From the NCBI GenBank assembly GCA_016792625.1, contig JAEUKK010000176.1, forward strand, positions 95,908-159,907: a DNA stretch of 64,000 nucleotides, read 5' to 3'. Position 1 is the first letter of the stretch; every line of letters starts with the position of its first letter. Positions 1 to 8,138 of this stretch are shown one piece after another. The notes beneath the pieces are model-generated. The model had not been told where the DNA came from. It worked only from the letters and a program-made list of their open reading frames with translations, and did not search any database. Origin of the DNA: Deltaproteobacteria bacterium (lineage in GTDB: Bacteria > Myxococcota_A > UBA796 > UBA2385). The position numbers were made by a program, and so were the translations under genes.

Positions 1-969
1 ACCGATGAGCACGAGCAGGCTGGTCGGCGCCACTTCGCCCCAGGGTCGGCCGGCGGTGGCCTCGACCTGGCGGTGCACGCCCTGGATGACCAGGCGCCGC
101 CCCTCGCCGCGCACCGCGACGACGCCCTTGAGGCGGTAGAGCTGGTCGCCGTGCTCGGCGAGCAGGCGCTCAAGCCACAGCTCGAAGAGCAGCGGGTCGA
201 CCGCGCCGTCGACGCGCAGGCTGGCGCTCACCACGCCCGCCTCGTGCACCGCGCGCAGCGAGGCCTCGGGAACATCGTGGTCGTGCTCGTGGTCGTGCTC
301 GTGGTCGTGCGCGTGGCTGTGGCGCTCATCCTGCGGCGCCGCGCAGCCTGGGCCCGCCGACAGCTCGGCCTCGACCTGCGGCAGCTCCCAAGCGCCGCCG
401 CCCAGCGCCCAGGCCAGGGGCGGCCGGCCGGCCGTGGTCGACCACACCGGGGCCTCGGGCCGGACGGCGCGCAGCAGGGCGAGGGCCTGGGCGGCGCGCG
501 CCTCACCCGCAGCGGCGGCTTTGCTGAGCACGAGGCGGTCGGCCAGCAGCACCTGGCGCGCCCACTCGGGGGCGCGTGGCGCTTGCATATCGGCGAACAT
601 GGCGTCCACCACGGTGATCACGCCGTCGAGCCGGATGCGGCCGCGCAGCGCGGGGGCCTGGCGCACGGTCCAGATCACCGGGCCGGGGTCGGCCACGCCG
701 CTGGTCTCGAGCAAGAGGCGCGCGAAGGGCGGCTCGCGCTGCAGCAGCCCCTCGAGCAGCCCGACCAGATCGTCGACCAGGGCGCAGCAAACGCAGCCGT
801 CGCTGGCCTCGAGCACCGCGCCCGGCTCGGCCTCGATGAGGGCGCCGTCGACCCCCACCGCGCCGAGCTCGTTGACGATGACGGCGATGGGCGCGGGGCG
901 CAGGCCGGCGAGCAGCTGGTTGAGGAGGGTGGTCTTGCCGGCGCCGAGGTAGCCGGTCACCAGCGTCAA
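1..969 (-). CDS. COG0523/CobW-family GTPase (metallochaperone), 3' end cut by window
   Basis: A G3E-class P-loop GTPase of the type that delivers metal (zinc, cobalt or nickel) to client proteins. Reading leftward, the frame gives a Walker A motif GYLGAGKT at 954-931, then the family signature GCVCC at 798-784 (CxCC metal site), then a His/Asp/Glu-rich stretch (HSHAHDHEHDHEHDHD, about 270-325) between the GTPase and the C-terminal domain. The C-terminal part ends in SLLVLIG at the window edge, so only a few residues are probably missing. The start is uncertain: an in-frame stop lies at 1056-1054, and TTG at 969 or GTG at 960 are the only usual starts before the P-loop. The metal cannot be told from sequence. 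Confidence 0.85.
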   Translation of the reverse strand, partial: MTLVTGYLGAGKTTLLNQLLAGLRPAPIAVIVNELGAVGVDGALIEAEPGAVLEASDGCVCCALVDDLVGLLEGLLQREPPFARLLLETSGVADPGPVIWTVRQAPALRGRIRLDGVITVVDAMFADMQAPRAPEWARQVLLADRLVLSKAAAAGEARAAQALALLRAVRPEAPVWSTTAGRPPLAWALGGGAWELPQVEAELSAGPGCAAPQDERHSHAHDHEHDHEHDHDVPEASLRAVHEAGVVSASLRVDGAVDPLLFELWLERLLAEHGDQLYRLKGVVAVRGEGRRLVIQGVHRQVEATAGRPWGEVAPTSLLVLIG

Positions 970-1186
970 AGGCAGCGGTTCCAGGGGGCGCTCCAGCCGG
1001 GGCGCGCGGGGGAGGCGCTCCGGCGCGGCGAGGATGCCCGGTGGGGACCCGGGTCACGCGCCGCTGGCACCGGCTGGTGATACAAGCGAGCGGGCCGCTC
1101 CTGCCTTGTGGTGCAGCGGCTCCCCGTCTCTGCCGCGGCGGGCGCGCGGCCTCCGCCCCGCGGGTCGGCGCTCCGGAGGTTCCCCC

Positions 1187-2815
1187 ATGCAGCGACGCAT
1201 CTTCGAGCTGCACGCCTGCGTGGGCCGCGGGGGCTTCGGCGAGGTCTACCGGGCGACCATGCGCAGCCCCGGGGGCCTCGTGCGCGAGGTCGCGGTCAAG
1301 ATGCTCAAGCGCGACGTCGCCCCCGACGAGGACGCCGTCCAGCGCCTGCGCTACGAGGCGAACCTGCTCGCCCGGCTCGACCACCGCGCCATCCTCAACG
1401 TGGTCGACATGGTCAACCTCGCCGGTCGGGTCTGCATGGTCACGCAGTACCTCGACGGCGACGACCTTCTGCGCTGCGTGCAGGGCGCTGAGCCGATCAC
1501 CGAGCGCGGGCTGGTCGAGCTCTGCGGCGAGGTGGCCGGCGCGCTGCACGCCACCGCCACCAACCTCGAGCTGGTGCACCGCGACATCAAGCCGAGCAAC
1601 ATCCGGGTCACCCTCGACGGCACGGTCAAGCTGCTCGACTTCGGCATCGCCCGCTCCGACAAGGTCGAGCGCGACGGCCACACGCACACCGGCATGGTGG
1701 TCGGCACCCCCGGCTACATCGCGCCTGAGCGCTTCCTCGACGACGCGGTCACGCCGGCCTGCGACATCTACTCCTTGGGCTGCGTGGTCTACGCCGGGCT
1801 CACCCAGCAGCGCCTCCACCAAGACCTCAGCCGCAAGCGGCTGCTGCAGCTGGCCCTCGACCCGGCCGAGCACCAGCTCCTCATCGAGCAGCGCCTGCGC
1901 GAGGTCCGCAACGACGGCCTGCGCCACCTGCTCGCCGCGATGCTCCAGCACGAGCCCGAGGCGAGGCCCAAGGCCCGCCGGGTCGAAGAGCTCTGCGAAG
2001 ACCTCGCGCCGCGCTGCACGGGCAAGCCCCTGCGGCGCTGGGCCCGCGAGCGCACCTGGCCCGCCCCGCCGAGCGAGCACGGCGAGATGGTCGGCCAGAT
2101 CATCGAAGAAGAGGCGCTGGTCGCAGAGGACGGCCCCAACAGCCGGGTCGCCGCGGCGGCGCTCAGCTTGCCCTCTGGGCTCGGCGGCCTGTCGACCCGG
2201 ATGGAGCGGCTCACCCACGCCGACACCCTGGCTCCGATCCCCGCCCCGCAGCTCGGCCCGGCCCGCGGCCTGAGCCCGACCGCCCCGCCGCCCTTCCAAG
2301 CGCCTTCGGGCGGCCCGACGGTGAGCCCGGTCACCGGCGCCCCCCCGGGGGTCGCGGCCCAGGGCGGCACGCCGGTGGCCCAGCCGCCCCGCCTCGCGCC
2401 GCCCACCCCTCCGCCGCCGCTGCGTGCCCCTCCTGCGCATGGTGGGCAGGCCTCCTCCTCCGGGATGACCGCGCAGACGTCGTCTTTGAACGGTCCTCCC
2501 ACCGCGCCGCCGGTCGCTGCCCCCCGCGGCCCGGGCCCCGCGGCCCCGACCGCGGGCTTCGGCGTCGGGCCCACGGCGGCCACCGGCCAGACCAGCGCCG
2601 CGCCCCGCAGCACGACCGCTCCGCGCGCCCAGCCCCCGCCGAGCGGCGGCGCGGGCCGCTTCTTCGCGCCGGTCATCGTGCTCGGCCTCGGCGCGCTGAT
2701 GTACGGCTTCTTGGCCATGGAGGGCCACGTGCCCCCGCCCAAAGACCTGATCTTGCTCGCGCAAGCAGCGGTCAATGACGCCCGGGTCGCCTGGAAGCAC
2801 CGCGACGAGCGCTGA
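1187..2815 (+). CDS. Membrane-anchored eukaryotic-type Ser/Thr protein kinase
   Basis: A 542-residue protein with an N-terminal kinase domain (about residues 1-285): glycine loop GRGGFGEVYRA, VAVKML lysine, catalytic HRDIKPSN, DFG in LLDFGIAR, and APE in GYIAPERF. It is therefore predicted active. Residues about 285-490 are a long Pro/Ala/Gly-rich, low-complexity linker. One membrane helix follows near the C-terminus (FFAPVIVLGLGALMYGFLA), with a short tail beyond it. The domain order is kinase inside, linker, then membrane. GGAGGT sits six bases before the ATG. The gene diverges from the GTPase gene and has no obvious operon partner, so its substrate is unknown. Confidence 0.93.
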   Translation: MQRRIFELHACVGRGGFGEVYRATMRSPGGLVREVAVKMLKRDVAPDEDAVQRLRYEANLLARLDHRAILNVVDMVNLAGRVCMVTQYLDGDDLLRCVQGAEPITERGLVELCGEVAGALHATATNLELVHRDIKPSNIRVTLDGTVKLLDFGIARSDKVERDGHTHTGMVVGTPGYIAPERFLDDAVTPACDIYSLGCVVYAGLTQQRLHQDLSRKRLLQLALDPAEHQLLIEQRLREVRNDGLRHLLAAMLQHEPEARPKARRVEELCEDLAPRCTGKPLRRWARERTWPAPPSEHGEMVGQIIEEEALVAEDGPNSRVAAAALSLPSGLGGLSTRMERLTHADTLAPIPAPQLGPARGLSPTAPPPFQAPSGGPTVSPVTGAPPGVAAQGGTPVAQPPRLAPPTPPPPLRAPPAHGGQASSSGMTAQTSSLNGPPTAPPVAAPRGPGPAAPTAGFGVGPTAATGQTSAAPRSTTAPRAQPPPSGGAGRFFAPVIVLGLGALMYGFLAMEGHVPPPKDLILLAQAAVNDARVAWKHRDER

Positions 2816-2845
2816 GCGGCCCCCGCACGCTGCGCGGTCTGCGCC

Positions 2846-3790
2846 TCAGCGCGCCCGCAGCAGGGCCGGCAAGCGGCGCAGGGCCGCGGCGGCCTCGAGC
2901 GCGAGCCGGCGCGGGATCGCTGGCGTGCCCCAGACGGCGGCCCCCGCGGGCACCGCGCGGACCACCCCAGCCTGCGCGCCCACCCGCGCCCCGGCGCCGA
3001 CCTGGGCGTGGTCGGCCACGCCCACCTGTCCGCCGAGCACGGCCCCCGCGCCGATCTGGGCCGAGCCCGCCACCCCGACCTGGCCGGCGAGGATGGCCCC
3101 CCGTCCGACGTGCACATTGTGGGCGACCTGCACGAGATTGTCGATCTTGACGTCATCTTCGATGATGGTGTCGCCGAGGCTGCCCCGGTCGACGCAGCTG
3201 TGGGCGCCCACCTCGACCCGGTCGCCGATCCACAGCCCGCCGAGCTGGGGCAGGCGCCGTGGCCGGCCCTGATCGGCCGAAAATCCAAAGCCCGGCCCGC
3301 CGAGAACGGCGTGGGCGCCGATGACGCAGCCGGCGCCGAGGCGCACGCCCGGGTGCAGCACCGCCCCGGGGCCGATGTAGCTGCCCGCCCCGATCACGCA
3401 GCCCGCGCCGATCACGGCCAGCGGGCCGATCCCGACGCCGACCCCGAGCTGGGCGCTCGGCTCGACCACGGCCGAGGGGTGCACCCCGCTGCCGGTCTGC
3501 TGGGGGAACATCGCCCAGAGCAGCGTGGTGAAGGCCTCTCTCGGCGCGGGGTGGACGAGCGTCGGGCCCGCGTCAGGCCGGGGGCTGGCGCTGAGCAGGG
3601 CCCGCGGGCCGGCCTCGACCGGCCGGGTCGACCAGCACAGCCCCCGGGGGAGCGGGGCGCCGTCTAAGGCGATGAGGCCGTCCACCTCGTCATCTTCGCC
3701 GATCAGCGCAGCCCCGCAGCGGGCGGCGAGGGCCGAGAGCCGGGTCGGGCCGCTGGGGAAGGCCCGCAGCCCGGCCAACGGGGGGCTCAC
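2846..3790 (-). CDS. lpxD: UDP-3-O-(acyl)glucosamine N-acyltransferase
   Basis: A 314-residue LpxD homologue, the enzyme that adds the second acyl chain to UDP-glucosamine in lipid A synthesis. A short N-terminal uridine-binding-like domain (about residues 1-95) is followed by many left-handed beta-helix hexapeptides (for example IGAGCVIGAGSYIGPGAVL). The LpxD hallmark region GFGF...DRGSLGDTIIEDDVKIDNLVQVAHNV contains the catalytic-type histidine. It is slightly shorter than the usual ~340 residues. Its ATG overlaps the upstream stop by four bases (ATGA), so it is translationally coupled to the small exported protein. It is not beside lpxA or fabZ here, so a second copy elsewhere is possible. 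Confidence 0.9.
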   Translation of the reverse strand: MSPPLAGLRAFPSGPTRLSALAARCGAALIGEDDEVDGLIALDGAPLPRGLCWSTRPVEAGPRALLSASPRPDAGPTLVHPAPREAFTTLLWAMFPQQTGSGVHPSAVVEPSAQLGVGVGIGPLAVIGAGCVIGAGSYIGPGAVLHPGVRLGAGCVIGAHAVLGGPGFGFSADQGRPRRLPQLGGLWIGDRVEVGAHSCVDRGSLGDTIIEDDVKIDNLVQVAHNVHVGRGAILAGQVGVAGSAQIGAGAVLGGQVGVADHAQVGAGARVGAQAGVVRAVPAGAAVWGTPAIPRRLALEAAAALRRLPALLRAR

Positions 3791-4086
3791 GGCCGCAGGT
3801 TCCGCGCGGCGAGCTCGGCCGAGAGCACCATGCGGTGCAGCTCGTCGGCGCGGGTGTGGACCGCGGGCAGGCGCTGGACGCGGCCACCCTCTCCGGCGGC
3901 GCGCAGGGCGGCGGCGAGGCCGGTGGCAGAGGCCTCGACGTCGGCAGAGGCCCCCTCCATCCGGGCGATCCCGACCATCCAGGCCTTGCGGGCCGCGGCG
4001 GGCTCGGACGTACCTGGCGCACCTGGCGCACCTGGCGCACCCGGCGCCTGCGCGAGGGCGCCGAGCGCGAGCAGCAGGCCCAGCAC
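3787..4086 (-). CDS. Small exported protein of unknown function
   Basis: A 99-residue protein beginning with a hydrophobic signal-like segment (MLGLLLALGALAQA), then a collagen-like GAPGAPGAPG tract encoded by an imperfect 9-base tandem repeat (about 4014-4050). The remaining ~65 residues are Ala-rich and probably helical. No family was recognised. The reading frame is supported by its tight fit: it starts 3 bases after the radical SAM stop codon and its own stop overlaps the lpxD start. It is probably periplasmic and co-translated with lpxD. Confidence 0.6.
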   Translation of the reverse strand: MLGLLLALGALAQAPGAPGAPGAPGTSEPAAARKAWMVGIARMEGASADVEASATGLAAALRAAGEGGRVQRLPAVHTRADELHRMVLSAELAARNLRP

Positions 4087-4089
4087 CGG

Positions 4090-5541
4090 CTACACCGGGG
4101 CCGTGCGGCTGCTGGCCTTGAGCAGCTCAAGCTTGACCAGCGAGAGCGCGCCTTGGGCCAAACGTTTGAGCTCGGCGCCGGTCTCGAGGCCGAGCACCTG
4201 GCGCGCGACGAACTTGGGCCGCATGTAGAACTTGCGGTGGGCGATCTTGAGCAGCTCCAAGGTCTCGGCGCGGCTCAGGTGCTCCTCCCAACATACGGGC
4301 ACCTCGACCCCACACAAGGGGTCTTTCATCAGCCGGTCCCAACAGTCGGCCTCGTACAGGCCCTTCTTCGCGCCCTCGGCGAAGGACTCGGTGCCCGGGT
4401 AAGGTGAGAAGACGGCGAAGACGGCGTAGTCGGCGTCGAGCTTGATCATCTCGTCGATGTTGGACACCGCGTCGGCCAAGGTGCGCTCATGCGGCCCGGC
4501 CAACATGATGTAGGCGACGCTGCGCACGCCCTCTTCGCGGCACCAGCGGAAGACGCGGTGCACGTCGTCGGTGTCGCAGTGCTTGCCCAGCACGTCGAGG
4601 CCCTCGTTGTTGGCGCTCTCGACCCCGAAGTGGATCTTGGTGCAGCCGGTCTCGCCGCAGCGGCGCAGCTGCTCGCGGGTGGTGCCGGCGATCGTCGTCT
4701 TGTAGCCCCAGTTGAACTTGAGCTTTCGGCGCTCAATCGCGTCGCAGAACTTCAGCACCCATTGGGAGTTGGGCGTGAAGAGGTCGTCGATAAAATGCAC
4801 CTCGGTGATGCCCAGCGAGAGGCAGTGCTCCATCTCGTCGAGGATGTCGTCGATCTCGCGCACCCGGTACTGCTTTTTGTAGGTCAGGCAAAAGGGGCAG
4901 GAGTGCGGGCAGCCGCGGCTGGTGATCGCCGTGGTGACCATCGGCTGCTTGGTGCCGGGCAGGTAGTAGTCGCGGTAGCGGCTGCGGGCGCGGTCGGGCC
5001 AGGGGTAGGCGGTCAGGTCTTTGGTGCTGCGCCGCTCGACGTTCTTCACGACGGTGCCGTCGCGGTCGATCCACCACACGCCCGAGATGCCCTCAAAGCC
5101 GCGGCCCTGGTCGTGGTTGCGCACCATGTCGAGGAAGGCGTCCTCACCGTCGCCGTTGACGATGGCGTCGATGCCTTTCAGCTGGATGGCGTACTCTGGG
5201 AACATCGAGCAATGCGGGCCGCCGAGCACGATCTTCGCGTTCGGGTTCATCTTGCGCACGAGGTTGATCGTCATCTGCACGTCAGGCAGCGAGTGCGTGA
5301 ACGTGCTGATGCCCACCAGATCAAGCGGATAGCCCGCCAGCATCTTCTCAAAATCGGGGTAGTCGAGGTCATCAATGACCGGATCGACGATCTCGGCGCG
5401 GTAATGCGAGCGCTTCTCGACCGCCGCCTGGATGTACATGAGCCCCAGCGGCGGGAAGCAGTAGACGCCGTGGGCGTGCGCCTTGGGGATACCCGCCCAG
5501 ACGCGGAGCTTCTCGGGCGGGTTGATCAGCGTGATGTCCAT
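4090..5541 (-). CDS. B12-binding-type radical SAM protein
   Basis: A 483-residue enzyme with a cobalamin-binding-like Rossmann domain (about residues 1-170; GGPHCSMFPE loop) and a radical SAM barrel. The Fe-S motif CPHSCPFC (CxxxCxxC) lies near residue 215, followed by FIDDLFTPNS and IHFGVESANNEGLDVLGK, both typical of the BchE/HpnJ-like class. These enzymes usually methylate, rearrange or cyclise lipid or pigment intermediates, but the substrate cannot be assigned. The canonical DxHxxG cobalamin ligand is not evident, so B12 may bind base-off. GGAGGACCC precedes the ATG. It lies in an operon between an ICMT-like methyltransferase and lpxD, which suggests a membrane-lipid substrate (inference). 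Confidence 0.9.
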   Translation of the reverse strand: MDITLINPPEKLRVWAGIPKAHAHGVYCFPPLGLMYIQAAVEKRSHYRAEIVDPVIDDLDYPDFEKMLAGYPLDLVGISTFTHSLPDVQMTINLVRKMNPNAKIVLGGPHCSMFPEYAIQLKGIDAIVNGDGEDAFLDMVRNHDQGRGFEGISGVWWIDRDGTVVKNVERRSTKDLTAYPWPDRARSRYRDYYLPGTKQPMVTTAITSRGCPHSCPFCLTYKKQYRVREIDDILDEMEHCLSLGITEVHFIDDLFTPNSQWVLKFCDAIERRKLKFNWGYKTTIAGTTREQLRRCGETGCTKIHFGVESANNEGLDVLGKHCDTDDVHRVFRWCREEGVRSVAYIMLAGPHERTLADAVSNIDEMIKLDADYAVFAVFSPYPGTESFAEGAKKGLYEADCWDRLMKDPLCGVEVPVCWEEHLSRAETLELLKIAHRKFYMRPKFVARQVLGLETGAELKRLAQGALSLVKLELLKASSRTAPV

Positions 5542-5605
5542 GGGTCCTCCGGGTGGGGGCCAGGGCGGAGCGCGGGCGCGCGCGGGGCGGGGTTGGTGTG
5601 GGCGG

Positions 5606-6175
5606 TCAATCGCGGCTAGCCCAAGGCTTTCGACCGAGGAAGAGCGTCCAGGGGATGAACAAGGGGACTTCGCGGCGGTAGCGCTCGTAGTCTGCGCCGA
5701 AGATCTCGACGAGCTGTGGCTCTTGGCGCACGACCTTTTCGATGAGCGAGCCGATCAGCAGCAGCGGCACCAGGATCGCACAGAAGCTCAACGAGTTGGT
5801 CGCAAAACCCACCGCGAGCACGCCGAGCGTCTTGCCAAAGAGGCTCGGGTTGCGGCTATAGGCGTAGATGCCGCGCACCACGAGCTTTTGGGTGCGCCCA
5901 GCCGTCGGGCTGGGGCTGCCCTCGCCCATGCGGGTGAGCTGCTCGTAGGTGACCAGCCAGAGCGCGGCGCCGAGCACGAAGCTGACGGCAGCGACGCCAT
6001 AGTTGGCCGGCGCGGGCAGAAAGCCGTCGCCAAAACCCAGCGCGTCGTCGAGGGCGTCGGCCAGCAGGGCGATCAGGAAGGTCAGCGGGAACAGGACCGG
6101 GACGTAGACCTTGGTCACCATCCCGAGGATGGCGGGGGAGAAGAAGGCCCGGACGCTGTTGATGACGACCTGCAC
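5606..6175 (-). CDS. Isoprenylcysteine carboxyl/phospholipid methyltransferase-like membrane protein
   Basis: About 189 residues with four predicted membrane helices. The C-terminal signature is that of the ICMT/PEMT family: RGIYAYSRNPSLFGKTLG, then EPQLVEIFGADYERYRREVPLFIP, which form the S-adenosylmethionine pocket. Such proteins methylate membrane lipids, isoprenoid carboxylates or related small hydrophobic molecules. I chose GTG at 6175 because AAGGA lies just upstream and it keeps the first helix; ATG at 6121 is the alternative. It sits 64 bases upstream of the radical SAM gene on the same strand. Confidence 0.82.
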   Translation of the reverse strand: MQVVINSVRAFFSPAILGMVTKVYVPVLFPLTFLIALLADALDDALGFGDGFLPAPANYGVAAVSFVLGAALWLVTYEQLTRMGEGSPSPTAGRTQKLVVRGIYAYSRNPSLFGKTLGVLAVGFATNSLSFCAILVPLLLIGSLIEKVVRQEPQLVEIFGADYERYRREVPLFIPWTLFLGRKPWASRD

Positions 6176-6385
6176 GATGTCCTTGGGGGTGGGATCCGAG
6201 AGCGGCGGCGAGGGCGCGGCCCGCGCCGGTTCAGGTGCCCAGTATGGACCAAAGGGGAGCGGAGCGGGGCCTCTCCGTCGATCCGACCCCGCGCGGGCGG
6301 GCGTGAGCGGCCCGAGCGACGTGGTAGAAGCGGAGGGCGACAAGCGGGGAGCGGGCGGCCGGGGCGCGGCCCGCGGGGAGGCGGG

Positions 6386-7048
6386 ATGCGCAGAGGCGGC
6401 GGGAGCGGGCGCAGCTGGGGCGCGCTCGGGCTGTTGGTGGCCTGTGGTGGGCGCGACCCCATCCTCGACCGGGCCGACGAGCTGGCCGGCGTCGATGAGG
6501 CCCCGGCGGCGGCGACCGGCGGGCCTGTGCAGGCGCCTGCGCCCGCGCCGGGCGCCCCCGAGGCGCCGCCCCTGGGTGAGGGCGGCGTGCCCACGCCGGG
6601 TCAGGCGGGTGAGCCGACGCCGGTGCAGCCGCCCGAGCCCGCGCCGGGGATCCCCGACCAGGCGCCGCCCGGCGGCCAGGCCTTCGGGGGTGATCTGGGC
6701 CCGGCGGTCCGCGTGCGGGGCGTGGTGCGGATGGAGGGCTGGAGCGGCACCCCCATCCGCATTGACGTCTTTGACGGTGATCAGCTCGCTGCGGCGGGGG
6801 GCAAGTCCGCCCCTCCGCGGGTGATCGCGATGCAGCAGCTCAGCCAGCCCGGGCCCTACGAGGTCGCCGTGCCCAGCGGCGTCGGCAAGGTCTGGGTGGG
6901 CGCCTACGCCGACGAGAACGGCAACGGGCGGCCCGACCGCGCCGATCCGAGCGCCTGGGCCGAGGCCAACCCGGTCTACGTCGACAAAGACCAGTCCGGC
7001 GTCGATGTGGTGCTGGTGCGGGGCGCCGCGCCGCCGCAGCTTGAGTAA
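6386..7048 (+). CDS. Proline-rich lipoprotein
   Basis: A 220-residue predicted lipoprotein: a short N-terminus with lipobox LLVAC (Cys about residue 19), a Pro/Ala/Glu-rich tether of about 90 residues, and a C-terminal beta-rich domain. The domain includes VRGVVRMEGWSGTPIRIDVFDGDQ and an EF-hand-like DENGNGRPDRADP loop, seen in bacterial domains that describe 'cost per unit' calcium-loop folds. No precise family recognised. GGAGG five bases before the ATG fixes the start. Its TAA overlaps the start of the following glycosyltransferase (TTGAGTAA), so the pair are probably coupled. Confidence 0.82.
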   Translation: MRRGGGSGRSWGALGLLVACGGRDPILDRADELAGVDEAPAAATGGPVQAPAPAPGAPEAPPLGEGGVPTPGQAGEPTPVQPPEPAPGIPDQAPPGGQAFGGDLGPAVRVRGVVRMEGWSGTPIRIDVFDGDQLAAAGGKSAPPRVIAMQQLSQPGPYEVAVPSGVGKVWVGAYADENGNGRPDRADPSAWAEANPVYVDKDQSGVDVVLVRGAAPPQLE

Positions 7049-8138
7049 CGCGCCCCCCCTGCTGCTCATCCCCACCGCCGGGCGCGGGCCCCTCGAGGCG
7101 GCGCTCGCGGCCTGCCCGGGCCTGCCCGCCCTGCTCATCGACGACAGCGCCGCCGGCCTCGGGCCGGGCCGCGCGCCGGGCCTGCCCCGCCTGCGCACAT
7201 CCGGGGGCATCGGCTTCGCCCGCGCCAGCAACCTCGGCCTCGGCTGGGCAGCAGGCCACGGCTTCGATCTGGTGCTGCTGCTCAATGATGACGCGGCCCC
7301 CGAGCCGGGCTGCGTCGACGCCCTGCGCGCCGCCTGGGGGCCCGGCGACGGCGCGCTCGGGCCCCTGCTGCTCGACGCCGCCGGCCAAGTGGAGAGCGCG
7401 GGGCTGCGGCTCGGGCCCCTCGGCCGGGTGCGGTCGCTGCGGCGCGCGCCCCCGGGGCCGGCGGTGGTCGACGCGCTCTCGGGCGCCTGCCTGCTCCTCT
7501 CGTCGGGCGCGCGCTTCGATCCGGCCTACCGCCACGGTTTTGAGGACCTCGCCCTCTGTCGGGCCCTCGCCGCGGCCGGCCGGGCGGTGCGGCTCATCCC
7601 CGCCGCCCGCTGCCGCCACCTCGGGGGCGCCACCCTGCACCGACGCAGCGAAGAGGCCCAGCGGCACGCCGTTTCGGGGCATCTGCGCTTGGTCGGCGGG
7701 GGCTGGCGCAGCCCGGTGGTGCTGGGCCTGGCCGCCGCCCAGGTGCTGCGCGAAGGTGGGCCGCCGCAGCGGCTGCGGGGGCTCCTGCGGGGCTGGCGGG
7801 ACTGGCGGGCGGCGGGGGCCCTAGCCGGGGGCCGCGCCGCCCCCTTCGATGAGGATGACGCGCTGGGCGCCGTCCTCGGGCAGGCCGAAGACCTCGACCA
7901 GGCCCTCGATGCCCTTGAGGGGGTGGGCGCCGAGGGGCTGCAGCGGGCGGCCGCACATGGCGGCGAATTCTCCGCTGCTGAGCAGGGGCTGGTGCAGCTG
8001 GGGCGCGAGGCCGTTGAGGCGGGCGGCGAGGTTGACCGCTGCGCCGATCACCGTGAAGTCGAGGCGGGTGGGCGCGCCGATGTTGCCGTAGCTGACCTCG
8101 CCGACGTGCACGGCGATCGCCGCGTGCAGGGGCGCTGA
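7041..8138 (+). CDS. Family 2 glycosyltransferase
   Basis: A GT2 enzyme of the rhamnosyltransferase type: TSGGIGFARASNLGLGW for nucleotide binding, the metal-binding LLLNDDAAPEPG, SGACLLLSSGARFDPAY, and GFEDLALCRALAAAGRAVRLIP, the usual acceptor/base region. It would transfer a sugar to a surface polysaccharide or lipid carrier. TTG at 7041 is preferred because it overlaps the lipoprotein stop; ATG at 7005 would begin inside that gene. The recognisable protein ends near 7825, but the frame stays open to 8138, antisense to the cyclase gene for 318 bases. A TAG in the +1 frame sits at 7822-7824, so a frameshift or assembly error near the end is plausible. Confidence 0.78.
   Translation: MSNAPPLLLIPTAGRGPLEAALAACPGLPALLIDDSAAGLGPGRAPGLPRLRTSGGIGFARASNLGLGWAAGHGFDLVLLLNDDAAPEPGCVDALRAAWGPGDGALGPLLLDAAGQVESAGLRLGPLGRVRSLRRAPPGPAVVDALSGACLLLSSGARFDPAYRHGFEDLALCRALAAAGRAVRLIPAARCRHLGGATLHRRSEEAQRHAVSGHLRLVGGGWRSPVVLGLAAAQVLREGGPPQRLRGLLRGWRDWRAAGALAGGRAAPFDEDDALGAVLGQAEDLDQALDALEGVGAEGLQRAAAHGGEFSAAEQGLVQLGREAVEAGGEVDRCADHREVEAGGRADVAVADLADVHGDRRVQGR

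Noticed and set aside
503..2800. A 765-codon minus-strand frame spanning the kinase and part of the GTPase gene
   Set aside because: The kinase (plus) and GTPase (minus, another frame) both have complete signature motifs; this frame has none.
4014..4050. Imperfect 9-base tandem repeat considered as a CRISPR or VNTR locus
   Set aside because: It encodes the in-frame GAPGAPG tract of the small exported protein and has no spacers.
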